NCBI RefSeq assembly: GCF_005239225.2
Contig: NC_133284.1
Span: 28,196,339-28,260,338, forward strand
DNA from: Populus alba
Lineage: Eukaryota > Streptophyta > Magnoliopsida > Malpighiales > Salicaceae
Direction: 5' to 3'
DNA length: 64,000 nucleotides
This document shows positions 36,219 to 48,174 of this stretch, piece after piece. Made by a program: the position numbers and the translations under genes. The first letter of the stretch is position 1, and every line of letters begins with the position of its first letter. The notes under the pieces were generated by a model that was not told the DNA's origin, ran no database searches, and was given only the letters and a program-made list of their open reading frames with translations.

Positions 36219-36702
36219 ATACCACTACAGTAATAATAATTTTCAATAACGTCGAAACTTCTTCCACCAAATATTGAATCGCAAATAAATAAAATAATTA
36301 GAACCTTCAGATTCACGTCGCCTTCCTCCCACCTGCCAATAAAAAGAACAGAAATATTTCAAAGCCTTAAACTTTACGAAAAGTTAAATGGGCTACCAGA
36401 CATTGATCAATGATAGCTCCTCGATAACAATAATAAAACGCTGCACCCACCAGATACAACAAAGGATAGTTTTCTTTTTTAATACTTTATCTATTAAGCA
36501 GTGAGTATAAATAAAAGGTTCGAATTCGATAACTTTTTATTAAAAAAATAATAATAATAACATAAGATTAACATTGGTTGTGAGCTGCACAACTTTCCCT
36601 TGGCAAGTTGTTCAATTCTTGAAATCTGTTTTTCAAAAATATTACAGACGTAAGAAGCATTGACTTCTTGCATTAAATTTATACAATTGGTAACAATATT
36701 GT

Positions 36703-39403
36703 TCAATTGTTTAGAGCGTGGATTTTACATGTAATCTCGTACAAATTTATGTGTTTTGAAGGGTTTTCCCATTGAAGAAGTTCAATGATTCCCTTCTCAA
36801 TCTCTCTTGTCTCTTTTATTAAGTTGCTCATGCAAAAACCTAGAGCACTCAAGCATATGACCACCTGGCTCTTCAGTTCCCTTTCCCCTTCATGATCAGC
36901 TGCGTGAAACTTGTCTACAATTTCTTTTGAATGTTGGAGGTAAGAGCTGATGATGCTATCTATCTTATCGTCTTTTAAACTGGAAGCTTTAAAAATGTTC
37001 CAGTTTGAAGATTTTCCCAATTCAAGATCATAAGAGATGTTCTTGTTTTCAAGTTTCTTTTCAAGAAATGCTAGCGATTTCAACAATGTGACATGCTCAA
37101 AACATTTAACCAAGGAACCAGCCATTTCCTTGAAAAGTTCAACGTCAGCATGTAGTTTATTTACAGACTCCTTCCAGGAAGCTCCAAGTTTTTGTGATTC
37201 TTGTTCAAGGAGTCCCACTGCATCAGCACTAAAAAGCAAGAGATCCACCAGCTTTGACAAAGACGCCAAGAGCTTACAATAGCAAGCACTATGAAAAGGC
37301 AAAAACCAGAAGTTGGGCTCCACCTCAGCTTCTCCAATGAACTTCCCTAGTTCGCTAACATCCAATTTTAGTCTCCTTTGTTTCTCTAGCAAGTTGGTAT
37401 TGCTGTTGGCTGCAAGGCTCATCGAGGCAACGCAAGCAGACAATGACCCGAAACATTTAGAAAGTTGAACTTTAGCTAGAGAACAAGATCTAGTGGGTTG
37501 CAAGACAAGGTCTACCATGATTGAACAAGATAATCCAATAAAAGTTTCCACAATTCTTGCTATAGCAAATTCGCTTGGTGGGCCAAAATTTTTCCTGCCC
37601 AATATTAGTACAGCTCCAATCACTGCAGAAATACCACCTGCCTGACCATACATCTGGCTGTGCCTCAGAAAACTGGCAACGACGAACCAAGGAAGGAGAG
37701 AGATAAACCTTATTGGCAAGTATCTCTCAAACACAAAGCAGCCAAATACTCCATATACAGTCCCTAAGACTGTCCCTTGTGCTTTAACATTAGCAACTTT
37801 GAACGTCGCCTCCCTTGCGGCAGCCATGCTAATGGCTACAGGGAGGCCTGACCAATAACTATCTTTCTTGCTATATATCAAACCAAACAGGACAGCAAGG
37901 CCCAAGGAGAGAGAGCATTTGAATGCTGGCATAAGCCTTTTGCAGTTTACACTTGTGGACCAGTTGCCCATCCACATGCTCTTGAAGAACCCATTCTTCT
38001 GACATGGAGTGCTTGATTCTTTTTGTTGTGTGGAGGTGATTGGTTTCGCCTGTGATCTGCTTCGGAGGAGTTTCATGCAAAATAAGAAGAAAAAAGAGGG
38101 CAAATCTTCGTGGTTTGTTGGGATCGTTGCTTGAAATGTTTGAAGGGACTCCATTATTTTGTCTGCATTTGATTCTGGAACAGTTAACGAATCTCTAGGA
38201 AAACAATTCTTGATCTGTTTTAGGGTCAGGCTAACATGCTCCTCTAGTTGAACTAGACCTTTTTTGGTCTCTGCCTCGAGCATTCTTATAGGAAATGAAC
38301 TGGTACTAGTTAAAGCTATTTCCATCCCTCTCAATGGTATCTCTAGCTCTTGCAATCTCTCTCCCGGATTCAAGTAAAAGTTTCTCAGAAACTTCAATGG
38401 AAGCCTCTCCCATTTCACGCTTTCCTGTACACAATCCAGAAAAGAAATGGTGCATGCATTCAAGTTAATTATAAGCAACTGATCAGCTAGTTGTAATTGA
38501 AATCTAGTCTTGCACTGGTAGTGGATGGCGCCAGATAGAATCAATAAATAGTGTTAATTATAAAATGGTACAAAAGTTCTTACTTGGTAGCGTTTGATAC
38601 TCTGGAGAAGTTTGGCACCAGCAATAGTCAATGGCTTGGCTTGGGAGATAGATGTCAATGCCAATGCATTGTCTTCTGCACAGAAAGCTTTCACATAGAG
38701 GTTCAGCCTCTCGGAAACGTTTTCAGCTAGCCTTCCACAATTTTGTTTCAGCTGCAATGTAATGTTTACAGGATTAATATGTATCTTCCACTATCGAAAA
38801 TATTTTCAAACTATTCATGCTAATTAATTAGTTATAATGCATATATAATGATATTATATTAAACACCTCCCAACAAGCCAGTCTTGGATATGGTAAGAGC
38901 AGGGCAATAACACAAGCTAAGGCTCCAATAGCGGTACTAGCGGCTATATTCAAAGGATGCATAATAGCCTCAGTATCCACACCATTGATAAAAGCTATAA
39001 CGTACACGATAACAATCTGACCCAGTGCAATTCGCTTTGCTATCAAATGAGTCCCCTCAGGAAATGCCACCACAAATGCACCCAGGGCCACTGCTAAGGA
39101 TATGGTGCCATTAGTAAACCGAGCTGGACCAATCAGCCAAAGGCTCAGCAGAGCCGGCCCCACGCTCTGGATCGTGGCGTAGAGTGCTAGCCAGCAACCA
39201 TGAAGAGTGTCACCTAAAGTTGCATCAGTGACTATGAGTATCACAGTCACATAAGAGAACGCAGGGAAGGCTATATGGTGTTGGACAGCAGCTGGACCAT
39301 AAAGGGTGGTGCAACCCACTATGGTACATGCCAGAGCAGTCCTGAACGCCGAGGCCAGGCAACGGAGCCACACTGCTCGGGCACGGTCTGTTGTGGCTAG
39401 CAT
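36703..39403 (-). CDS. FUSC-family membrane protein (fusaric-acid-resistance / AaeB-like)
   Basis: Exons 38867-39403, 38584-38751 and 36703-38424 encode 808 residues. The protein has two membrane blocks: residues ~15-180 with helices such as FRTALACTIVG and AIGALACVIALLLPYP, and a second block at ~405-560 (SLSLGLAVLFGLIYSKKDSYWSGLPVAISMAAAREATFKVANVKAQGT), which carries the FUSC signature. Hydrophilic helical regions separate and follow them. Bacterial relatives export aromatic acids; the plant members related to Arabidopsis At2g28780 and At3g09450 have no established substrate that I can state. Start choice: the open frame extends upstream to a TTG, but an upstream stop leaves no earlier ATG. 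ATG 39403 (MLATTDRARAVW) aligns with the family start, and a TATA-like TTATATAA lies 136 bp upstream. Confidence 0.92.
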
Positions 39404-39538
39404 AATTACACTATCACAGGGATTGGATCGAGAAGAAAGAGATATGGCAAGTGTTATAGTCGAGAATGCGTGGTCTCCGCCTTTTGTTGCCAAGAGCAAT
39501 GCCTGGTGCTGTGGGGTTTGCGTTGATAAGAGCCAAGA

Positions 39539-39547
39539 TTATATAAG
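39539..39547 (-). promoter_or_regulatory. Probable TATA box of the FUSC gene
   Basis: CTTATATAA on the minus strand. It implies a leader of about 110 nt before ATG 39403 and argues against a missing upstream coding exon. Confidence 0.5.
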
Positions 39548-40849
39548 ACAACAGATTATAAAGTGGAAATTTAGGACCAAGTAAGGTGCGAGTGTCCCCA
39601 TTAGCGGTGATGTAAGAATTCGCTGCACTGAAAGTACTTACGGCGTTTGAAGTGGGAGTAGCTAGAAATTAGAATTGAATTAAATTGAAGGAATGCTTTT
39701 TTGGATAAAAAATTGAAGCCATGCTAAAGCTAAAATGGCCCAACAGCCATGGCTCATTAGCTTAAGTAGTTTTAATCGCATAACAGCCGATTAACTTGTA
39801 AATGGAAAAATGGCTAAAGTGTTCACGATTTGAAGGAAAATTAATATACTTGGATTGTTTCTATAATGCAACTTGAGATTTAAGTGGTTCCATTATCTGT
39901 ACAGTTAGATTGTCTCGATTAGTTATAAAAATTAAGAAATGAATGGGAAAAATAAACGCAACAGTGCATTTGTGATATTAACTTTCCTCGAAAGAGTTTT
40001 TCAATTATTCTCATTTATTAAGAAAGAGATTGTAGTATTTGTTGTGTTAATATTCTAATACAAATTAATGCATTTAATTAAAAAAACAAAAAAAATTAAT
40101 TTCCCAGGTCTCTATTTGTCATCTTGATTGATTAAGAGGATAATCACCTTTAATTTCAAATACTTTTAGATAGGTTATAGTGCTTATATATACACAAATA
40201 TAATTAATTATATACACTAAACTTTTCAGGACACGCGTGATGTTTGAATTCTTACAAGATTTAATTCCTACCCATGAAAAGAACACCTCCAATGGGAAGA
40301 ATGTTTGGTTAATGGAAATCAGAATAGAGTTTCCAATATATGATGGCCAGGACTTTAGCCAGAACCGACAAGCCACCACACGAAACATTCAGAGCCAGCA
40401 TTTCTTGAATAAAAGGATCGAAGGTGGGAAGCTAACTTCATTACAGTTCGACGAAACATAAACAATCTAACATGGAAATTAAATAGAGAACACATCCATG
40501 ACGTCACAGTACTTTTAAGTGGGTTTTCTGTCGATGTCCACTTATCCTGTCCTCGATCGGCCATCTTGGACTGATTCCTGTTCTTTGAGGAGAATGAAGG
40601 GTCAAGTGGCTCACGTTGATGCTTTTATCAAATATTATTACGGAAATACATTCTGCAGATCACGGCACAGCAGCAAGTGTAATTACACCTTGATTCCAGG
40701 AGTTTATTATTTGCTTTCCATGTACATTCCATAGACTACACAGCTGCAATTGACTCCTCAATTGTACTGTGACCGATATAAATATACGTCATCTCTCGCT
40801 GAATAACATACGAGAGTTTCCAGCATTTTTTCTCATTTGTTTTATATGT

Positions 40850-40852
<3 letters not shown>

Positions 40853-40896
<44 letters not shown>
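40853..40896. repeat. (AT)n microsatellite
   Basis: About 22 uninterrupted AT units. Confidence 0.95.
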
Positions 40897-40898
<2 letters not shown>

Positions 40899-41340
40899 TT
40901 GCATCGAGTTAGATATAGAGCAGAGTTGCTGCTGCTTGCATAGTATATCCCTGGTCCAAGTTTATTTTTGCAAGTTCTTTAAAGAAACGTGTATCCATGG
41001 TTACTCTCCCTCGTATTTCTAAATTCAAATGCCCTTGTTTTCTTATTAGGTAAATTCCCCTTGGAGCTCACATGCTTATGCCATAACCCATAAGTCTTGT
41101 GATAGGAAGCAGCATGGAGAGACTTTGGCACTACCAGGCACCCACGACCCCTGCACTCACTTAATTAGTGTAAAATGACATCAGAAAAATAAAAATCAAA
41201 ACGTTTAGGATCTTATGCGCAGACAGTGATAGGATCCTGTCGTCATACAATTGACCTAATTACTTAGTGCATTGATGATGGTCAGCAGTCACCAACCTAT
41301 TGAGCCCTTCTCTGATCTCGTCCTTAATTAATTTGCTCGA

Positions 41341-41508
41341 GACAAAGAACCAGTTACTCAACAGAACTCCTTCATTGATCTGCTACGATCATATTTCAGC
41401 TGAAAGAAAGGGTCATTAGAAGACAGAGAACCAGTTACTCAACAGAAACTCCTTCATTGATCTGCTACGATCATATTTCAGATCATGAAAGAAAGGGTCA
41501 TTAAAAGA
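41341..41508. repeat. 81-bp tandem duplication
   Basis: The landmark ccagttactc recurs at 41350 and 41431. The copies include the shared block ctgctacgatcatatttcag and end in gaaagggtcatta. They differ by only a few changes and short indels, so the duplication is fairly recent. Confidence 0.9.
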
Positions 41509-43317
41509 CAAGTAACTAAGAAAAGGCGTTTCATGCTAAAGACACTAAAACTCTGCAGATGCTTCCTTTCATTGTTGGATTATTACTGCTGTTTACACTA
41601 TCCGTCAACTTATCGCCTAACAATAAATTAATGTTTGCCTCCTCATCCGTTATTAAGAAACGAAAGTATTATACTCGTGTGATTAATTGTGATTAATTGA
41701 GGTATGTACAAGCTTGAATATTTATATTAATAATAATAAAAAAAAAATAAACGACAGTACCATCCATTCCATCCCAAGAGCGCTGTATGCTCACATTTTA
41801 GCTATGATTAGAGGGGAAACTGACTAGTTAGTGTGCTCATAAGTAATGGCTGTAGATTTATTTATTTATTTCAAGATTGTATTTTCGAATCAAACTACAC
41901 ATTAATCAAAATTAAGTTTTTTTTTTTTAATGATATTAAGACATATTTTTCAGATCAACATGGTTTATTCTCATATCAATTAATTACATATTAATTTTTT
42001 TTTAATAATCTTAAAAATACAAACTCTACATTGGTATAATGCATCATAGGAATTAACTAATGGTTGTAGATGGAGAAAAATGATATGGCAAATTGAGATA
42101 CACATGCAAGTTTCTGATTAATATTAGCACCACAAATTAAAAATGGGCATCCAAAAATTTGTAAAAAGTCGAGTGAATGATAATGTATCAAATCTTCTTC
42201 TTCTTCTTCCTTCTTGTCACCACGTCGCATGTCCTATCTGTTCCGATTTCGAAAGGCCACATAGACATGAAGAAATCCATATTAACTCCAACTAAACAAC
42301 TAGAAATGGGGTGTAGGAGAGGTGTTTCATTATTCACATGAAAGTGAAGGTTTTTTCTTTTCTTTTCCTTTTCATCCCTTTTCTTTTAATTTCATCAACA
42401 GATTTTTTTTTTTATTTAATATAATCTCATCAGATAAAATTTTAAATTATAGTAGAAAGATAAAATTTAAATAGAGAGTATTATTGTGTAAAATATGGAG
42501 AAAATACAATGTTAATTTCAAAGTTCTTATAATTCTCATTTTGATCCAAAAATTTATTTTGTTTAGTTTTAATCCCTAAACTTGAGAGATGATAAAAAAA
42601 ATCACCAGAAAATAACAAAGAGAGTTCTGATAAGGTGTTTTATCCCCTTCATCTTGTATGGAAAAAAAATCGATATTGAGAGATTATTTTTTAAATTTGA
42701 TTTTGTATTTTTTAACCGATTTGAGGTGTTTTTTATTACAAGATTGGTTTATTGACATAATAAACATAGAAGAAATTACATGCATCATTGATTCTGCCAA
42801 TATTTTTTTTTTTATGTAAACAAGGATCACTCTTGATGATGGATACATCTATTTCCATAAGTACTAAGCATGAGGAGTCCAAAATCAAAGGCAATGACAA
42901 TAACAACAATAATAACAATTAGTAATGACATCAACAATATTTATCTCTCAGCAATAAAAACAAGAAAGGTAACATTAACCAAAGCGTATCACGCGAGCTG
43001 CCCAAATATAATTGGCAGCTCAATTGTTTTTGGGTATCGTTTATGATTTTTTTTTATTGATATTATTGGATTTTTCTCGTTGAAATCTTTCTAATGATAT
43101 CAGACATATCGTCATCGGAGCTTTGATATGCCTCCGGGGTCTCATTGTTTTTTTTTCCCTCTCTTTTTTCTTTCTCCTTGAAATTTGTATCATCCCATTT
43201 TAACAATTTATTTGAAATATCACACTTTCCAACTACGACATTTTAAAAAGTCATGATTCTAATCCATGAATTTTACTGCACCACTTACAAGTGCTTTAAT
43301 ATTGTGATGTAGGGTGC

Positions 43318-43480
43318 TTTTTGTTTGAAAAATACATCAAAATATTTTTTTTATTTCACATCAACATATCAAAATTATCGAAAAACATTAAAATACATTA
43401 ATCTGATATTTTTTTTCAAGTTAAACACATTTTTAAAAAGCATCCAAAAATAAAAATTATCACACTATTAAACACTCAAA
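43318..43480 (-). repeat. MITE-like dispersed repeat, copy 3 (ends eroded)
   Basis: The interior blocks gaaaaatacatcaaaatatt, tcacatcaacatatcaaaat and aaaaagcatcc match the family in the same orientation as copy 1. The inverted termini are not clearly preserved. Confidence 0.5.
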
Positions 43481-44324
43481 AGTGCATAAGTCTAGTAATA
43501 AGCCAGACCAATCACTTGAATATTCTTAGATGGATCACGAGAGTACAAGACTCCATGATGTAATTAATAACTTGTAAAATAATAATAATAAAAAACAACA
43601 AAAAAGGATGATAAATTCACTGGTCCCATAAACAAATTTTATTGTGGACTGGAATAGTGAATTTATGATCTTACCCTAAAAAAGCCTTTAGGCTAAGGGT
43701 TCAGGGGTTTTCTTTGCAATTAGGGCATTTTGAAATTTTTAAACTAGTCGGGAGCAAGAATGGTATTTTCCTTTTAAGTTACTTAGTAAAAGGACATAAA
43801 TACCCTTAAGAGTTATACATTGTTGTTTTCCATTAAGGGGTAGATTTGTATTTTTAATTATAAGATGCATAATAAAATAAAATATTTCCCTTTATATACA
43901 AAAATACTTTAATAGCTGACAGGATGTGTTTTAATTTTATCTTTTTTTATTTGCACAATAAAAATACGTCCTTATTATTGGGGTTCAATTTATTATACCT
44001 TGGGTCTAATGGCATTTATTTCATTGCACTATTGGTATTTTTGTTGTTATTGGGTAAAATGAGGGGTGTTTTTTTTCTTTTAATAAATTAAAGATATTTA
44101 AAAAAGATTTGTTGGCACCTGTAGTGATTTCAGTGACCAAAAAGTCGTTTTAGATTATCTTTAGATTCGTTTCGATATCTTTTTCATGTAATGGTGATGT
44201 GTGTACAAAACAAAATTTTGGTTTGACTCTAACGACTATTTCTTTTTCTTCTTCTTTCTTTACCCTCTCCCTCGATTTTTAAGCCCTTCCCTGCAATATT
44301 TCAGATCAATCTCTCAACTTCTCT

Positions 44325-44660
44325 TTGTTTTCAATTAAGTCCCTGATATTTTTGGTTAATATTTGTTTTATTTGAAATAATTTATAAAAATCAAAATTTG
44401 TTTTCAATTTCATGTTTATTTGATATTTTTTTATTTGTTAGATTTGGTCTCTATTATTTTTAATTGTTGTTTATGCCATCTGAGATGATTTTTATAATTT
44501 TTTTTTAGAGATTTCACCCTCCATCATTTTTTTTCCTATCAAATTTTATTCTTATTTTTTTATTGTTGGTTTTTTTTTTTTTTTGCCATTTTTTTTTGTT
44601 TTTAAGTTAATTTTATCTTTCGATATTTATTTTATTGGAGATTAGGCTTTTTTTTTTTGT
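44325..44660 (+). repeat. Pyrimidine-rich degenerate tandem repeat R2
   Basis: Imperfect units of about 90-113 bp, with the T-rich landmark (aagtccctgatattttt, atttggtctctattattttt, aattttattcttatttttt) near 44335, 44448 and 44540. Related arrays occur at 55080-55470 and 57060-57440. Confidence 0.5.
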
Positions 44661-44879
44661 ATGCCTTTTCTACTTCCATTTTTTTCCTTTTTATTTGATT
44701 GGGTTATCTAGGATCTTTTTTATAAAAAAAAAAATTCAAAATAGATTTTATTCTTGAATTAAATAGAATTGATTGATTGAATATAGATGGGCCATTGTTT
44801 TTTTTTTTAAAAAAAAAGAAAAAAAACAATAGACAATGTTTTGCCTGCTTTATGCAATTCGTTAGAAAATTAGGGGTTT

Positions 44880-45110
44880 GGTTTTCTTCAATTTAAAACT
44901 CATTCTTGACTTAAAACACCTAGAAAACACTATAGACACTTGACTTAAAACACCTATAAAACACTATAGACACTTTGATTAACCTATCCATGGCCACTAG
45001 AAACCCAAAAACAAAAAGAACATCTAAAAAAAAAAAATCAATTCGAAGCCAAAATAATTATTGCAGTTAGGTCTACTTCCTCGCGTAAGGTGAAGGAAAA
45101 AAAAACACTT
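44880..45110 (+). repeat. Dispersed repeat R3, copy A
   Basis: Contains aaaactcattcttgacttaaaacacctag, then a block around tatccatggcc and aacccaaaa, resembling 60010-60240. Inside it, 44907-44940 is duplicated in tandem as 44941-44974 (34-bp unit). Confidence 0.5.
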
Positions 45111-45698
45111 AGGTCAAAAAACCCTTATGAAATGGAACCTATTGAAACCAAAATAACACCTAGGCAAGCCAATTAGCTTGTGCTAAGTAAAAAAAAAAAA
45201 AGACCAAACAAAAACAAATGTAGGTATTGGTAATGTGTCTTTTTAAAGAAATGAAAATATTTTATCCATTAATTTAAAATCAGGTGCATATTAGACAATA
45301 TTTTTATTTAACTTTGAGAAGGAAACACATTGGATCAATTTAGGTTATTTCAGGTTAATAAGCGGAAGTTGGGGATATAATCTTGAAAAAAACAAACTAG
45401 GAACCTAAATCTTGAATTAATTTAATTTTAAAAGATAAAATTGATGAAAGAAACCCAATTTTTTTTAAAAAAAACCCAAGTGAACTTGAGCTAATTACCC
45501 AAACTCTCGATGCAAATCATGCACGCCATTGGATTCAAGGAATTTTTTTTATTCCATAGATTATTTTTCATTTAATAGATTTACATGACAATAAAGCAAA
45601 TGAAATATTTTTTAATGAAATGTTTTTCAAAAAGAAAAAGAACATGGCAAGTGCATGAGACTAGACAGCAAAAGCAATTTGTTGATAACAAAGAGTGA

Positions 45699-45702
<4 letters not shown>

Positions 45703-45734
<32 letters not shown>
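45703..45734. repeat. (AT)n microsatellite
   Basis: About 16 AT units. Confidence 0.95.
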
Positions 45735-45737
<3 letters not shown>

Positions 45738-47599
45738 GTTTAAGTTAATTAAAAAAATAGATCATCAATAAAACTGTATTTTTTAAAATTGAGGTGCTAA
45801 AAGTGCAATAAAAAAATAATAATAAGCTGGATGTTATAGCTTAACTTGTCAAATTTGCAATCCATACCATAGAATTAACTGGGCTAATTTTTTTCTTTAT
45901 CTAAAAAAAAAAAAAAAAAATTCCAATAACACTAGTCTATAGCCCAGCACACTAGGCCTCTAGAAGGACAACTCAGGTGCCTGGGTCTTTAAGTCAAGGC
46001 TCGTACTCATGGGTCAGCTTTTTTTCTCATTTCAAGGGGGAACGACCTGTTATTCCCTTTTTTCATTTTTTTTCTTTTAAAATACAAAGACAACACATCG
46101 TCTCCTAGCCGAGATTCCAGCCACTATTGTGGTGATTGGAAAATCAGGGGTATGAGTTTTTAACCCACCAAACCCTTTTATCAAGCTAAAAACCAATCCT
46201 AGAACATGTAAAAACCAATTTAGCAACCCAAAAAAACAACTTAAATCACAAAATCAAATCGAATAAATTCTCTTCCTTGACTCCCTCACTGAATATGACT
46301 CATTGACATTAATTTCAACTATTTTGGTGATCAGAATAGATATAAAAGCGACTTTCTGTCTCTAAGCCAAAATCTGGAGAGCTTCTCTTTTTCCTCTAAC
46401 AGAAAAGAATTGAAACGTGAGGGAAATGATTTTTTATACCAAAATTAAATTTCTGAAAACTAAAAGGACCGATTACCTATAAACCAAAAAAGATGGGAGA
46501 CTAAAGTAAACTTTTTATATGAAATTCAAAGCCACCACTTATGTTACCCATCATTTTCATCTTGGTCCTCTAATTTTCAATCCAACCCTTCCCCTGAAAA
46601 ATATGCAATTGGTTGTAAATTTTAGCTCATAAAGGCACAATTGTTAAAAAAAATATTTAAAGACCAAATTAAATTTTTTGTAAAAATCAACTATTACAAT
46701 AATAGAACAGATTAAAATTGGCTACAGAAAAACCCCATGTCTTTTAGGTTTATACTTGATTAGTAATTGAGCGAATTGAAGACAGGCATTCGTGGTCAGA
46801 AGAGCAAAAAAAAAAATATCCCCCGGTCCACGGAGAATTGTTTTACTAACACAAACAAATTAAACTCTCGTGGCCCCTTCTAGCTCTTAAAATATGCACA
46901 AAAAAAAAAAAAATGAATATTTTGTAGAAAATAGCTGGATTTGGATTATTTAACGTTATTAAAAATATTGATACTGATCGTGTTTGTTAAAATATAAACA
47001 GTGCGATCCACTTAGATTTTAAGAAAATGACTTGTGTTCATAGAGATCAACCATTTAATTGAAATGAAGAGCAGAATTTGTTCATAGCATGAAATAACTA
47101 CTTATTAACTTGTATGCATTGAAAGTACGTAAATTATTTTATGGTGTTCAGAGACATTTTATTAGTTATTTCCTTAATCTACTTTAAAAAAAAAAAAAAA
47201 AAGAGGCAGACACACAGACAAGAGATAAAATAAACTCGTAACCCATAAAAAATAAGAAAAATGTCTTTCTAGTATTTTTCACCTACTGTCTAATTTTTTT
47301 TTTAAAAAAAAAAAGTGAATAAAAAAATAACTAATAACATGTAATTAGTTACTCTTTGGCACTATAAAATTTCTCATTTTATATGGGATAAAATTATGAT
47401 GGAATTTTCCACAAGTCATCTGGGGGCGAAATTTTTGTACGTGATGGATAATACATGATGATGAAAGTGGACTAACTTCGTAACATGGTAAATTGACCGT
47501 TAGATAACTATAAGTTATTAGCATTTGTTCTCATGAATTGCAAGAAAAACAATAAATTTGAGATATTCAGTTCAAGAATTGTTTAGTTGGAATTATGTA

Positions 47600-47789
47600 A
47601 GAGTGCATTTTAAGAAAGTAGTTCGAAGTGTTTTTTTACTTGAAAATTCATTTAAATAATGTTTTTTTTTCAATTTATTTTTTGATATCTACTCATTATA
47701 ACCAGCAAAAAAAAAAAACAACATAAAATAATTTGAAATGAAATTTTTTTTTAAAAAAAAAAAAGTTAAATTGCAATCCCAAACACTAC
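47600..47789 (-). repeat. MITE-like dispersed repeat, copy 4
   Basis: Left part gagtgcattttaagaaagtag, then ttcgaagtgtttttttacttg and an AT-rich interior. The right end attgcaatcccaaacact is the best-preserved family terminus in the window. Confidence 0.6.
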
Positions 47790-48174
47790 CTAAATACCAT
47801 AGATACTGAATGTAAAGCTGATACTGTAGGGCCAGTTAGCCAGACCTTATCACCAGTTAAGGTTTCCCTCTTACTGTCTAACAAGATTCTAGTCTTTATC
47901 TATTTCTTCAATAAGCAGGCTTATGCTAGTTTGCTAGTCCTGTTTTTTAATTTACTTTCAGCTATAGACAAAAATACAATGCTAGTAAGACCATGAATAC
48001 ATACAACAATAATATACATTCTCAACTATGAATACTAGAATAACGGATATTCAACAAGCAGAAACAACAATTTTTCAAAAAAAAAAAACAATATCCTGAC
48101 ATTTTTTATGGTGTATGCAATAAAAAGCTAACCTGAAAATTATGAAAGCAGCAAGAGAAATCAGAAGGTCAGCT

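Larger units (their letters stand above)
39548..48174. other. 8.6-kb gene-free, repeat-rich interval
   Basis: No frame with a recognisable domain exists. The interval holds an 81-bp direct duplication, AT microsatellites, MITE-like copies, the pyrimidine-rich R2 repeats and a copy of repeat R3. The segment 39600-41600 is the least repetitive and includes the FUSC promoter; 42300-47900 is mostly low-complexity AT-rich DNA. Confidence 0.6.

Noticed and set aside
36875..37282. Plus-strand frames antisense to the FUSC gene (for example 37037-37282)
   Set aside because: They are shadows of the long minus-strand coding exon.
40237..40734. Overlapping small frames on both strands
   Set aside because: No domain, no splice structure and no family resemblance.
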